Source of the DNA: Pseudomonas sp. CC6-YY-74
Lineage (GTDB): Bacteria > Pseudomonadota > Gammaproteobacteria > Pseudomonadales > Pseudomonadaceae
Length of the DNA stretch: 64,000 nt
Reading direction: 5' to 3'
Assembly: GCF_002025205.1 (NCBI RefSeq)
Contig: NZ_CP019947.1
Coordinates: 627,501 to 691,500 of the forward strand
The notes under the pieces were generated by a model, which was not told where the DNA came from, searched no databases, and saw nothing but the letters and a program-made list of their open reading frames with translations. Below are positions 28,751 to 37,910 of this stretch, one piece after another. How positions within the stretch are numbered: position 1 is the first letter of the stretch; each line of letters starts with the position of its first letter. A program made the translations under genes and the position numbers.

Positions 28751-29782
28751 ATGCACGCATTACCTCGCCCGATCCAGTTACTGCTTATGGCGTTGCTGCT
28801 GCTGATGGCCGCCTATCCGCTGTTCGGTGCCGGCCTGGCCGGTGAAAAGCACGACTTCTTCCTCCAGCAACTGACCAGCATCATGATCCTGGCCATTGTC
28901 GCCTTGGGCCTCGACCTGCTGGTCGGCGTCAGCGGCATGGTCAGCCTGGCCTCGGCGGCATTCTTCGGCATGGCCGGTTATGCCCTGGTGCTGTTCGCCC
29001 CTGAGTATGAGGCGGTGAGCATCTGGGTCGCCTTGCCGGTGTGCCTGGGCATCACCGCTCTGGCTGCACTGTTGATGGGCGTATTGATCATCCGCACCTC
29101 GGGGATCTTCTTCATCATGGTGACTATCGCCTTCTCGCAGATGCTCTATTACCTGTTCCACGACGCGTCCTTTGCTGGCGGCTCGGATGGCGCCTACCTG
29201 TTCATGAAACCCGTGGTCGCCATCGGCGGCGTGCAGCTGCTCGACCTGGATAATCGCACCACCTTGTTCTATGTGGTGCTGGCCTCGCTGGGGCTGTTGT
29301 TTGTGCTGCTGCGCACCTTCCTGCGTGCGCCGTTCGGCCGGGTTCTCTTGGGCATCAAGGAGAACGAGCAACGGGTCCGCGCCATGGGCTACAACCCGTT
29401 GTTCTACAAGCTGGCGGCGTTCGTCATCGCCGGCACCATCGCCGGTTACGCCGGCATGTTGTCGGCCACCCAGTACGGTTTCGTCAGCCCCGGCCAACTG
29501 AGCTGGCAGATGTCGGCGCATATCCTGGTGATGGTGATTCTCGGCGGCATGGGCACCTTGTTCGGGCCGATTCTCGGCGCCTTCGCCTTCGAGGGCCTGC
29601 ATCACTGGTTTGCCAGCCTGACCCCGCATTGGGAACTGCCGATGGGCGTGGTGGTGATCTGCATGGTGCTGTTGCTGCCGCGCGGGATCGCCGGCCTGTT
29701 GCTGCAGTTGGCCGCGCGCAAACCCACTAAAACCACCGAGGTGAAACTTCCTAGCGTGAGCAAACAGGAGGCCGAGCAATGA
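28751..29782 (+). CDS. ABC transporter permease, LivM type
   Basis: A 343-residue polytopic membrane protein of the LivM class, with the conserved region GRVLLGIKENEQRVRAMGYNPLFYKLAAFVIAG-like cytoplasmic loop around residues 197-230 and GGMGTLFGPILGAF near 265-278. The C-terminal tail is charged. It overlaps the following ATPase gene by four bases (ATGA). Confidence 0.87.
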   Translation: MHALPRPIQLLLMALLLLMAAYPLFGAGLAGEKHDFFLQQLTSIMILAIVALGLDLLVGVSGMVSLASAAFFGMAGYALVLFAPEYEAVSIWVALPVCLGITALAALLMGVLIIRTSGIFFIMVTIAFSQMLYYLFHDASFAGGSDGAYLFMKPVVAIGGVQLLDLDNRTTLFYVVLASLGLLFVLLRTFLRAPFGRVLLGIKENEQRVRAMGYNPLFYKLAAFVIAGTIAGYAGMLSATQYGFVSPGQLSWQMSAHILVMVILGGMGTLFGPILGAFAFEGLHHWFASLTPHWELPMGVVVICMVLLLPRGIAGLLLQLAARKPTKTTEVKLPSVSKQEAEQ

Positions 29783-30537
29783 GCGGATTGATTCTGGAAA
29801 CCCGTGGCCTGAGCAAAACCTTCGGTGGTTTGCGCGCCGTCAGCGACATCAGCCTGCAAGTGGCGCCCCGCGAGATCCACGCGATCATCGGCCCCAACGG
29901 CGCCGGCAAGAGCACCATGGTCAATCTGCTCTCCGGTCACCTGCGTCCCAGCAGCGGTCAGGTGATCTTCAATGGCCAGGACATCACCGGCCTGGCACCG
30001 AACAAGGTGTCGCACCTGGGTGTCGGGCGCAGCTTTCAGCGCACCAATATCTTCCCCAGCTTCAGTTGCCTGGAAAACTGCATGCTCGCCGCGCAGTCGC
30101 GGATGAAGAACTCCTTCCGCTTCTTCCGTCGCAGCGACCGCTACCCGCTGGTGCGTGCGCGCGCCGAGCAGGCGCTGGAGGCCTGTGGCCTGAGCAGCAA
30201 GGGGCACAGCACTGCCAGTTCCATGAGCTATGGCGAGCAGCGCCAACTGGAGATCGGCATGGTACTGGCCACCGAGCCGAGCTTTTTATTGCTGGATGAA
30301 CCGATGGCCGGGATGGGCAAGGAAGAGTCGAACCGTGTGGTCGAGTTGCTTGCCGAGTTGTCGCGCGAGTACTCGCTGGTGCTGGTCGAGCACGACATGG
30401 AGGCGGTGTTCAGCATCGCCAAGACCCTGACCGTGATGGTCAACGGGCAGATGTTGGCCAGCGGCCCGCTGGATCAGGTGCGTAACGACCCTGCGGTGCA
30501 GGAAGCCTATCTGGGCGATGGCGAGGAGCAGTTCTGA
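29779..30537 (+). CDS. ABC transporter ATP-binding protein, LivG type
   Basis: A 252-residue ATPase with Walker A GPNGAGKST (about residues 38-46), a variant signature MSYGEQRQLEIG, and Walker B LLLDEPMAGMG. The EPMAGM form is typical of the LivG class. It starts inside the permease gene's stop codon and ends overlapping the next ATPase gene by one base. Confidence 0.88.
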   Translation: MSGLILETRGLSKTFGGLRAVSDISLQVAPREIHAIIGPNGAGKSTMVNLLSGHLRPSSGQVIFNGQDITGLAPNKVSHLGVGRSFQRTNIFPSFSCLENCMLAAQSRMKNSFRFFRRSDRYPLVRARAEQALEACGLSSKGHSTASSMSYGEQRQLEIGMVLATEPSFLLLDEPMAGMGKEESNRVVELLAELSREYSLVLVEHDMEAVFSIAKTLTVMVNGQMLASGPLDQVRNDPAVQEAYLGDGEEQF

Positions 30538-31265
30538 TGAACACTACAACGGCAGTAACCCCGCTGGTCGAGGTGCGCGGCCTGCACACCTTCTACGGCA
30601 ACAGCCATGTGCTGCATGGCGTCGACCTGCAGATCGCACCGGGAGAAACCCTGGCCCTGCTCGGGCGCAACGGCGTGGGCAAGAGCACCACCATTCGCTC
30701 GCTACTCGGCCTGACTCCGCCGCGCAGTGGCGAGGTACGGATCAGGGGCGAGAACCTCACCGGCAGCGCCGCGCACAAGGTCATCCGTCGCGGCATCGGC
30801 TATGTGCCGGAAGGCCGTGGCATGTTCCCCAACCTGACGGTGCGTGAAAGCCTGGTGATGGCGGCGCGCCCCGGTCTCGACGGTCACCGCGACTGGGATC
30901 TTGACCGGGTGCTGGCGACCTTCCCGCGCCTGGCTGAGCGCTTCAGCCACCTCACCGGCAACCTCTCCGGCGGCGAGCAGCAGATGGTCGCCATCGGCCG
31001 CGCGCTGATGACCAACCCCGAGCTGATGATCCTCGACGAGGCCACCGAGGGCCTGGCGCCGCTGATCCGCAAGGAGATCTGGGACGTGATCCGCCTGATC
31101 AAGGCCAGCGGCATCGCTACCCTGGTGGTCGACAAGCACGTCAACGTGCTGCTCGACCTCACCGACCGCAGCATGATCATGGTCAAGGGCCGGGTGCTGT
31201 ATGACGGTCCCAGCCAGGAATTGAAGGGCCAGCCGGAGATTCTGCAGACCCATATCGGTCTGTAG
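30537..31265 (+). CDS. ABC transporter ATP-binding protein, LivF type
   Basis: A 242-residue ATPase with Walker A GRNGVGKST, signature LSGGEQQMVAIGRAL and Walker B LMILDEATEGLAP, which is the LivF form. Together with the LivG-type protein it would form a heterodimeric motor. It ends the five-gene transporter set. A 225-base gap with a small GCGGCC/GGCCGC hairpin (31324-31338) follows. Confidence 0.88.
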   Translation: MNTTTAVTPLVEVRGLHTFYGNSHVLHGVDLQIAPGETLALLGRNGVGKSTTIRSLLGLTPPRSGEVRIRGENLTGSAAHKVIRRGIGYVPEGRGMFPNLTVRESLVMAARPGLDGHRDWDLDRVLATFPRLAERFSHLTGNLSGGEQQMVAIGRALMTNPELMILDEATEGLAPLIRKEIWDVIRLIKASGIATLVVDKHVNVLLDLTDRSMIMVKGRVLYDGPSQELKGQPEILQTHIGL

Positions 31266-31490
31266 TTTCGGGGCAGGGTGCCCAGGCGCCCGGCCCTGGC
31301 TACACCGCATATCACAAGTATGAGCGGCCCATGGCCGCGAAATTGCCAGCTCCGCCACCGTTCGCGGGCAGGGAACTGGGCGTCCCCCCGCTCCTGCAGC
31401 GCGGCGGCGTGGACGCGCGAAGTACCTTCCCTCATGCAGTGCATAACGGGGGATGGCCTTATTTTGGTTTGACGAGAGAAGAGAGCATCC

Positions 31491-32417
31491 ATGAAGCGCG
31501 ATCAAGCAATGTGCCGCAGCACCTGGCGCAAGCATCTGGCCAGCGCGCTGCTGACCGGCAACCTGCTGGGTGCAGTGGCCCTGGTCTTTTTGACCAGTGG
31601 CAGCTGGGAATCCGGCGTGGCAGCAGGCGTGGTCATCACCGGGCTGCTGGCCGGCTTCTTCTACCTGACCCAACCGCCGCAGGTGATCGAGCGGGTGCTG
31701 CAGGACTGGTCGCAGCCGCCTGTGCGCCTGGAGGCACCGGTGGAAGTAGTGTCCGCGCCGTTGCCCAGTCCACTGCCCGGGGCGGTTTTTGATCCGGCGC
31801 TGCGCCAGCATCAGAGCGAGCTACTGCGCGCCATCGAACAGAGTCAGGCCGACATGCACTTCGCCACCGAGTTGGCGCAGCAGTCCGGCGAAAAAGTCAG
31901 CAGCAGTGCCGAGAGCATCCAGGCCACCAGTCAGTCGATCAGCGAGCTGGCCGATTATCTACGCCGTACCGGCGAGGTGTTCAACACCCTCGGCGAGCAG
32001 TCGCGGCGTATCGGTGCGATTGTCGGCAGCATCCAGGACATTGCCCGGCAGACCAACCTGTTGGCACTGAATGCGGCCATCGAAGCGGCGCGGGCCGGCG
32101 AGCACGGTCGCGGCTTTGCCGTGGTGGCCGACGAGGTGCGCAGCCTGGCGGTGCGCGCCAACGACTCCAGCGAACAGATCATGCAGATCGCCAAGGGCCT
32201 GAAAAGCGCCGCCGATGAAGCCAGCAACGGCCTGGGTCAGGTCGATCAGTCGGCGCGCAGCGGCCTGAGCACATCGGCGGCGGCCCACGAAGCCATGCAC
32301 GCGCTGCGCACCGGTGCCCGCGAGCGCATGGAGATCGTCGGCCGGGTGATGCAGGGCTTGCAGCGCCAGCGCGAACTGGCCGAAGGGCTGGGGTGTCTGC
32401 TCGAGCGAGCCGAGTAA
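31491..32417 (+). CDS. Short methyl-accepting chemotaxis protein without a periplasmic domain
   Basis: A 308-residue chemoreceptor-like protein. Two hydrophobic helices (about residues 16-36 and 42-59) are separated by only a few residues, so there is no periplasmic ligand-binding domain, and no clear HAMP or PAS domain. The C-terminal half is a methyl-accepting signalling hairpin whose tip matches the family closely: [20 protein letters not shown], then [27 protein letters not shown]. The coiled coil is shorter than in typical receptors. It sits between the ABC importer and pcaI and may report on transport or metabolism; the signal it senses is unknown. Confidence 0.85.
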   Translation: MKRDQAMCRSTWRKHLASALLTGNLLGAVALVFLTSGSWESGVAAGVVITGLLAGFFYLTQPPQVIERVLQDWSQPPVRLEAPVEVVSAPLPSPLPGAVFDPALRQHQSELLRAIEQSQADMHFATELAQQSGEKVSSSAESIQATSQSISELADYLRRTGEVFNTLGEQSRRIGAIVGSIQDIARQTNLLALNAAIEAARAGEHGRGFAVVADEVRSLAVRANDSSEQIMQIAKGLKSAADEASNGLGQVDQSARSGLSTSAAAHEAMHALRTGARERMEIVGRVMQGLQRQRELAEGLGCLLERAE

Positions 32418-32423
32418 AGCAGT

Positions 32424-32454
32424 GTTCGATAATCGAACAGTAAGTCGATTACCG
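32424..32454 (+). promoter_or_regulatory. PcaR-type operator upstream of pcaI
   Basis: GTTCGATAATCGAAC (32424-32438) is a perfect odd palindrome and shares 12 bases with the pcaR operator. A second core, CGATTACCG (32446-32454, one mismatch), lies exactly 19 bases downstream of the first core, the same spacing as at pcaR. Confidence 0.75.
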
Positions 32455-32541
32455 GATTGTTTGCCGGCACCTCTGGGCCTACTGTTGACTCACCCGCCAC
32501 CTTCAACCGGTGGCATCGTCAACCGAGAGAGAGCAACTCCG

Positions 32542-33414
32542 ATGGCCGAAATCATTTCCCTTGGCGAAGCAATCCAGCGCTTCGTCAACGACGGCGACAC
32601 CGTCGCCCTCGAAGGCTTCACCCACCTGATCCCGACTGCCGCCAGCCACGAGATCATTCGGCAGAACAAGCGCGAGCTGACCCTGGTGCGCATGACTCCG
32701 GACCTGGTCTATGACCTGTTGATCGGCGCCGGTTGCGCCAAGAAACTGGTGTTCTCCTGGGGCGGTAACCCCGGCGTCGGCTCGCTGCACCGCCTGCGCG
32801 ACGCGGTGGAGAAGGGCTGGCCCAAGCCGCTGGAGATCGAGGAACATAGCCACGCCGACATGGCCAACGCCTATGTCGCCGGCGCCTCGGGCCTGCCGTT
32901 CGCAGTGCTGCGCGCCTATGCCGGCTCCGATCTGCCCAAGGTCAACCCGCTGATCAAGACAGTGACCTGCCCGTTCACCGGCGAAGTGCTGGCGGCAGTG
33001 CCCTCGGTACGCCCAGACGTCACCGTGATCCACGCGCAGAAGGCCGATCGCAAGGGCAACGTGCTGCTCTGGGGCATTCTCGGCGTGCAGAAGGAAGCGG
33101 CCCTGGCGGCCAAGCGCTGCATCGTCACGGTAGAGGAGATCGTCGACGATCTGCATGCGCCGATGAATGCCTGCGTGCTGCCGAGCTGGGCGCTGACCGC
33201 GGTCTGCCATGTGCCCGGCGGCGCCCATCCGTCCTATGCCCTCGGTTACTCCGAGCGGGATAACCGTTTCTACCAGGCTTGGGACCCGATCGCTCGCGAT
33301 CGCGAGACCTTCACTGCCTGGATCGACGAGTACATCCGCGGCACTGCCGACTTTGCCGGCTTCCAGGAAAAACTAGCCCAGGCCAAGCTGGCCGCGCAGC
33401 AGGAGGCCCACTAA
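32542..33414 (+). CDS. pcaI: 3-oxoadipate CoA-transferase subunit A
   Basis: A 290-residue CoA-transferase alpha subunit that, with the next gene, moves CoA from succinyl-CoA to beta-ketoadipate. At 290 residues it belongs to the longer CatI/glutaconate-CoA-transferase-like type (MAEIISLGEAIQRFVNDGDTVALEGF, FSWGGNPGVGSL) and not the approximately 230-residue P. putida PcaI type. P. aeruginosa has the same type next to pcaF. The start at 32542 fits homologues; the PcaR-type operator is about 90 bases upstream. Its stop codon overlaps the next start by one base. The symbol catI would also be acceptable. Confidence 0.87.
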   Translation: MAEIISLGEAIQRFVNDGDTVALEGFTHLIPTAASHEIIRQNKRELTLVRMTPDLVYDLLIGAGCAKKLVFSWGGNPGVGSLHRLRDAVEKGWPKPLEIEEHSHADMANAYVAGASGLPFAVLRAYAGSDLPKVNPLIKTVTCPFTGEVLAAVPSVRPDVTVIHAQKADRKGNVLLWGILGVQKEAALAAKRCIVTVEEIVDDLHAPMNACVLPSWALTAVCHVPGGAHPSYALGYSERDNRFYQAWDPIARDRETFTAWIDEYIRGTADFAGFQEKLAQAKLAAQQEAH

Positions 33415-34196
33415 TGAGCGCCTACAACACCAATGAAATGATGACCGTGGCCGCCGCGCGCCGCCTGAATAACGGCGCGGTGTGCTTCGTCGGCATCGGC
33501 CTGCCATCCAAGGCCGCCAACCTAGCGCGCCTGACCTCCTCGCCGGACGTGGTGCTGATTTATGAATCCGGCCCGATCGGCGCCAAGCCCAGCGTGCTGC
33601 CGCTGTCGATCGGTGACGGCGAACTGGCCGAGACCGCCGACACCGTGGTGCCGACCGGCGAGATCTTCCGCTACTGGCTGCAGGGCGGGCGCATCGACGT
33701 CGGTTTCCTCGGCGCCGCCCAGGTCGACAAGTTCGGCAACATCAACACCACGGTGATCGGTGATTACCACCAGCCGAAAGTGCGCCTGCCCGGCGCCGGT
33801 GGTGCGCCGGAAATTGCCGGCAGCGCCAAGCAGGTGCTGATCATCCTCAAACAGTCGCACCGCACCTTCGTCGACAAACTGGCCTTCATCACCTCGGTGG
33901 GCCATGGCGAGGGCGGCGATCACCGCAAGCAACTGGGCCTGCCGGGCGCCGGTCCGGTGGGGATCATCACCGACCTGTGCATCATGGAGCCGGAGGAGGG
34001 TACCCGCGAATTCATCGTCACCTCGCTGCACCCGGGGGTGAGCCGCGAACAGGTGATCGAGGCCACCGGCTGGCAGATTCGCTTCGCCGACAACGTCAGC
34101 GTCAACGCCGCGCCGACCGAGGTGGAACTGACTGCCCTGCGTGCCCTGGAAGCCCGGACCGCCGCGGCCCATGGCCAGGCCGGGGGTGAAGAATGA
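33414..34196 (+). CDS. pcaJ: 3-oxoadipate CoA-transferase subunit B
   Basis: A 260-residue beta subunit. The conserved YESGPIGA contains Glu51, the probable glutamate that forms the CoA thioester in this family. Also typical are [20 protein letters not shown] and the glycine-rich GAGGAPEIA. The ATG overlaps the pcaI stop codon by one base, and the gene's end overlaps pcaF by four bases, so pcaI-pcaJ-pcaF are translated together. Like subunit A it belongs to the CatJ type. Confidence 0.88.
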   Translation: MSAYNTNEMMTVAAARRLNNGAVCFVGIGLPSKAANLARLTSSPDVVLIYESGPIGAKPSVLPLSIGDGELAETADTVVPTGEIFRYWLQGGRIDVGFLGAAQVDKFGNINTTVIGDYHQPKVRLPGAGGAPEIAGSAKQVLIILKQSHRTFVDKLAFITSVGHGEGGDHRKQLGLPGAGPVGIITDLCIMEPEEGTREFIVTSLHPGVSREQVIEATGWQIRFADNVSVNAAPTEVELTALRALEARTAAAHGQAGGEE

Positions 34197-35398
34197 GCCG
34201 CGAGGTCTTTATCTGTGATGCCGTGCGCACGGCCATCGGCCGCTTCGGCGGTGGCCTGGCAACCGTGCGCGCCGACGACCTGGCGGCGGTGCCGCTCAAG
34301 GCGCTGATCGAGCGCAACCCGCAACTCGACCTGAGCCAGGTCGATGAAGTGTTCATGGGTTGCGCCAACCAGGCCGGCGAAGACAACCGTAACGTCGCGC
34401 GCATGGCCTCGCTGCTGGCCGGCTTGCCGGACAGCGTGCCGGGGGTGACCCTCAATCGCCTCTGCGCCTCGGGCATGGATGCGGTCGGCACGGCGTTCCG
34501 CGCCATCGCCAGCGGCGAGATGGAGCTGGCGATTGCCGGCGGCGTCGAGTCGATGTCGCGTGCACCCTATGTGATGGGCAAGGCGGACAGCGCCTACGGC
34601 CGCGGCCAGAAGATCGAGGACACCACCATCGGCTGGCGCTTTATCAACCCGCTGATAAAGGCCCAGTACGGCGTCGACGCCATGCCGCAGACCGCCGACA
34701 ACGTTGCCGACGACTACCAGATCAGTCGCGCCGACCAGGACGCTTTCGCTGTGCGCAGCCAGCAGCGCGCAGCCGCCGCCCAGCAGGCGGGCTTCTTCGC
34801 CGAAGAAATCGTTCCGGTCACCATCAAGGGCCGCAAGGGCGACACAGTGGTTGAACAGGACGAGCATTTGCGTCCGGAAACCAGCCTGGAAACCCTGGGC
34901 AAGCTCAAGCCGGTCAACGGTGAAGGCAAGACCGTCACCGCCGGCAACGCCTCGGGGGTCAACGACGGCGCCGCCGCATTGATTCTGGCCAGTGCCGAAG
35001 CGGTTAAAAAGCACGGCCTGACCCCGCGTGCTCGGGTCCTGGGCATGGCCAGCGCTGGCGTTGCACCACGCATCATGGGCTACGGCCCGGTCCCAGCGGT
35101 GCGCAAGCTGTGCGAACGTCTGGACCTGCAGGTCAGCGATTTTGATGTAATCGAACTCAACGAAGCCTTCGCCAGCCAAGGTTTGGCGGTGCTGCGCGAC
35201 CTCGGCCTGGCCGACGACGCGGCGCAGGTCAACCCGAATGGCGGCGCCATCGCCCTCGGTCATCCATTGGGCATGAGTGGGGCGCGTCTGGTGCTGACCG
35301 CGCTGCATCAGCTGGAAAAATCCGGAGGCAAGCGCGGCCTGGCGACCATGTGCGTCGGCGTCGGCCAGGGTTTGGCGCTGGCAATCGAACGGGTATAG
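34193..35398 (+). CDS. pcaF: Beta-ketoadipyl-CoA thiolase
   Basis: A 401-residue thiolase that cleaves beta-ketoadipyl-CoA to succinyl-CoA and acetyl-CoA, the last step of the pathway. The catalytic residues are Cys91 (NRLCASGM), His357 (ALGHPLG) and Cys387 (MCVGVGQG). Length and the N-terminus [17 protein letters not shown] fit PcaF. It overlaps pcaJ by four bases. Confidence 0.95.
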   Translation: MSREVFICDAVRTAIGRFGGGLATVRADDLAAVPLKALIERNPQLDLSQVDEVFMGCANQAGEDNRNVARMASLLAGLPDSVPGVTLNRLCASGMDAVGTAFRAIASGEMELAIAGGVESMSRAPYVMGKADSAYGRGQKIEDTTIGWRFINPLIKAQYGVDAMPQTADNVADDYQISRADQDAFAVRSQQRAAAAQQAGFFAEEIVPVTIKGRKGDTVVEQDEHLRPETSLETLGKLKPVNGEGKTVTAGNASGVNDGAAALILASAEAVKKHGLTPRARVLGMASAGVAPRIMGYGPVPAVRKLCERLDLQVSDFDVIELNEAFASQGLAVLRDLGLADDAAQVNPNGGAIALGHPLGMSGARLVLTALHQLEKSGGKRGLATMCVGVGQGLALAIERV

Positions 35399-35472
35399 CG
35401 CGCCACGCGTCGGTTCGGGCCATCGGCAACAATATTTGCATGGTCCGGGCCAGCCTTGAGTAGTTCATTCAG

Positions 35473-35490
35473 GCGCCAGCTTGCTGGCGC
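35473..35490 (+). other. Hairpin downstream of pcaF
   Basis: GCGCCAGC (35473-35480) and GCTGGCGC (35483-35490) form a strong stem with no T-run. It may stabilise the pcaIJF message or act as a weak terminator before pcaD. Confidence 0.4.
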
Positions 35491-35577
35491 TCCTCGACGG
35501 CCGCAGTCTGTCGGGAATCGGTTACGTATTCGACTGACTCATCCTGCGCGGCTTTGCCGTCAGGTTGCATGTGGTCT

Positions 35578-35592
35578 GGTCGAACATCGAAC
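35578..35592 (+). promoter_or_regulatory. Possible degenerate PcaR site upstream of pcaD
   Basis: GGTCGAACATCGAAC matches the palindromic pcaI operator at 12 of 15 positions and lies 25 bases before the pcaD start. No partner core was found 19 bases away, so this is tentative. Confidence 0.35.
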
Positions 35593-35617
35593 CCTAGCCA
35601 TTTGAAGGAGTTTTTCC

Positions 35618-36406
35618 GTGCCAGTTGTCCACCTCGCCGACGGCGACCTGCATTACCAGCTGGATGGCCCGAGCGATGCGCCGGTGCTGCTGTTGAGCAA
35701 CTCCCTGGGTACCGACCTGGGCATGTGGGACACCCAGATGGTCGCCTTCACCGAGCATTTTCGGGTGCTGCGCTACGACACCCGCGGCCACGGCCAATCG
35801 CTGGTCGGTGGGGGTGTCTACAGCATCGAACAACTGGGCCGCGATGTGCTGGCGCTGCTAGATCACCTAAATGTCCGTCAGGCATCATTCTGTGGCCTGT
35901 CGATGGGCGGCCTGATCGGCCAGTGGCTGGGTATTTATGCCGGCGAGCGGCTGGACAAGCTGGTGCTGTGCAACACAGCAGCGAGGATTGCCAGCGACGA
36001 AGTGTGGAATAGCCGCATCGACACCGTGCTGCAAGGCGGCCAGCAGGCCATGAGTGACCTGCGCGATGCGTCCATTGCGCGCTGGTTCACTGCCGAGTTC
36101 GCCGCGGCCCAGGCCGCGCAGGCCAACCGCATCACCGCGATGCTGGCGGCTACCTCGGCCCAGGGTTACGCCGCCAACTGCGCCGCGGTGCGCGATGCCG
36201 ATTTCCGCGAGCAACTCGGTGCGATCAAGGTGCCGACGTTGATCGTCTGTGGCACTGCCGATGCGGTGACCACGCCCGAGCATGGTCGCTTCATGCAGCA
36301 GCACATCGCGGGCGCGCAGTTGCTCGAGCTGCATGCCGCGCACCTGTCCAATGTCGAAGCCGGCGAAGCCTTCACCCAGGCCGTAGTGGTTTTCCTGCAG
36401 CAGTGA
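35618..36406 (+). CDS. pcaD: 3-oxoadipate enol-lactonase
   Basis: A 262-residue alpha/beta hydrolase that opens beta-ketoadipate enol-lactone to beta-ketoadipate. The nucleophile is Ser95 in GLSMGG, the general-base His242 is in AAHLSN, and a catalytic Asp is probable in GTADAV. The gene starts at GTG with AAGGAG in a good position. It is 219 bases after pcaF and may have its own promoter. There is no pcaB, pcaC, pcaG or pcaH nearby, so this copy serves the catechol branch. Confidence 0.92.
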   Translation: MPVVHLADGDLHYQLDGPSDAPVLLLSNSLGTDLGMWDTQMVAFTEHFRVLRYDTRGHGQSLVGGGVYSIEQLGRDVLALLDHLNVRQASFCGLSMGGLIGQWLGIYAGERLDKLVLCNTAARIASDEVWNSRIDTVLQGGQQAMSDLRDASIARWFTAEFAAAQAAQANRITAMLAATSAQGYAANCAAVRDADFREQLGAIKVPTLIVCGTADAVTTPEHGRFMQQHIAGAQLLELHAAHLSNVEAGEAFTQAVVVFLQQ

Positions 36407-36412
36407 TGCCTC

Positions 36413-36446
36413 GGCGCACCCTGCGGTTCGTCTGGTAGGGTGTGCC
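36413..36446 (+). other. Hairpin after pcaD
   Basis: GGCGCACCCT (36413-36422) pairs with AGGGTGTGCC (36437-36446), a 10-bp stem with one G-T pair and a 14-nt loop. No T-run follows. Confidence 0.45.
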
Positions 36447-36519
36447 CTGGATCTGCTCTGGATACCCAGGCAACGCCTGGGGGCCTGTTTGCAAAGTCCT
36501 TTAATATCAAATTATTATG

Positions 36520-36560
36520 AAAATCTTGCGGCTCTGCAGAGGCGCAGGATTTTCTTTGTT
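36520..36560. terminator. Probable terminator between pcaD and nadA
   Basis: AAAATCTTGCG (36520-36530) and CGCAGGATTTT (36543-36553) form an 11-bp stem, with CTCTGCAGAG within the loop, ending in a T-rich sequence. The A-rich 5' flank would let it act on both strands. Confidence 0.7.
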
Positions 36561-36666
36561 GCACCGCGTTTTACTCTCCGTATGCCTACCTAGTCTGCTC
36601 TCGCATAGTTAATCTGGCGGGTATACTCGAGCCTCCGCTGATCGACCTGTACAAGAGCCTGATGAT

Positions 36667-37725
36667 ATGACGCAGATTTCCGAACGCCTTCTGGTCCAGG
36701 CTCATCTGGACGCCAAGCAGCCCAAGCCGCTGACGCCCGAGCAGGAGGCCTTCTACCGCGCCGAGATCGCCGCCGAGCTGAAAAAGCAGAATGCGGTGCT
36801 GGTTGCCCACTATTACTGCGACCCGGTGTTGCAGGCTTTGGCCGAAGAGACCGGCGGTTGCGTCTCCGACTCGCTGGAAATGGCCCGGTTCGGCAATCAG
36901 CACTCGGCGCAGACCGTGCTGGTGGCCGGGGTCAAGTTCATGGGTGAAACGGCGAAGATCCTCAACCCGGAAAAGCGTGTGCTGATGCCGACCCTGGAGG
37001 CGACCTGTTCGCTGGATCTGGGTTGCCCGGTGGAAGAGTTCGCCGCGTTTTGCGATCAGCACCCGCAGCGTACCGTGGTGGTGTATGCCAATACCTCGGC
37101 GGCGGTGAAGGCACGGGCCGACTGGGTGGTGACTTCCAGTTGCGCGGTGGAGATTGTCGAGCATCTGATGGACAACGGCGAAAGCATCATCTGGGCGCCG
37201 GATCAGCATCTGGGGCGTTATATCCAGAACAAGACCGGTGCCGACATGCTGCTGTGGGACGGCGCCTGCATCGTCCATGAGGAGTTCAAGGCCAAGCAAC
37301 TCGAGGATATGAAAGCCCTCTACCCGGACGCGGCGGTGCTGGTGCATCCGGAGTCACCGACTGCGGTGATCGACCTGGCCGATGCGGTCGGCTCGACCAG
37401 TCAACTGATCGCGGCGGCGCAGCGGCTGCCGAACAAGACTTTCATCGTCGCCACCGACCGCGGCATCTTCTACAAGATGCAGCAGTTGTGTCCGGACAAG
37501 GAATTCATCGAGGCGCCGACCGCCGGTAACGGCGCCGCCTGCCGCAGTTGTGCGCACTGCCCGTGGATGGCGATGAACACCCTGCAGCGCACCCTGCAGA
37601 GCCTGCGTGAAGGCAGCAACGAGATATTCGTCGACCCCGCGTTGATCCCCAAGGCAATCAAGCCGCTCAAGCGCATGCTGGATTTCACCCAGGCGGCGCG
37701 GCTCAAACTGTCCGGCAACGCCTAA
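36667..37725 (+). CDS. nadA: Quinolinate synthase
   Basis: A 352-residue 4Fe-4S enzyme that condenses iminoaspartate and dihydroxyacetone phosphate to quinolinate in NAD synthesis. The core reads [30 protein letters not shown], with [14 protein letters not shown] and [10 protein letters not shown] supplying conserved cysteines. Length matches the Pseudomonas enzyme. A TATACT at 36622-36627 is a likely -10, though no good -35 was found. It marks the right edge of the catabolic block. Confidence 0.96.
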   Translation: MTQISERLLVQAHLDAKQPKPLTPEQEAFYRAEIAAELKKQNAVLVAHYYCDPVLQALAEETGGCVSDSLEMARFGNQHSAQTVLVAGVKFMGETAKILNPEKRVLMPTLEATCSLDLGCPVEEFAAFCDQHPQRTVVVYANTSAAVKARADWVVTSSCAVEIVEHLMDNGESIIWAPDQHLGRYIQNKTGADMLLWDGACIVHEEFKAKQLEDMKALYPDAAVLVHPESPTAVIDLADAVGSTSQLIAAAQRLPNKTFIVATDRGIFYKMQQLCPDKEFIEAPTAGNGAACRSCAHCPWMAMNTLQRTLQSLREGSNEIFVDPALIPKAIKPLKRMLDFTQAARLKLSGNA

Positions 37726-37910
37726 GGCGCAAGTGTGCCTGTCGCCGGGCAATGATGGGCTACGTCGCCTCTGAAAAGGCACTCTTGCTTATCGCTGTGC
37801 AGGCGGCTCAGCCACTCTGCGGACTACCTTGCATTGGGTCAGGCACTCGCGTGTCCAGCGTTGACCTGAGTGGCGAGAAGGGCAATAGCCGTTATCTATT
37901 GATAAACACG

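Noticed and set aside
12966..36600. A complete integrative element
   Set aside because: No integrase, relaxase, transposase or flanking repeat was found in the interval.
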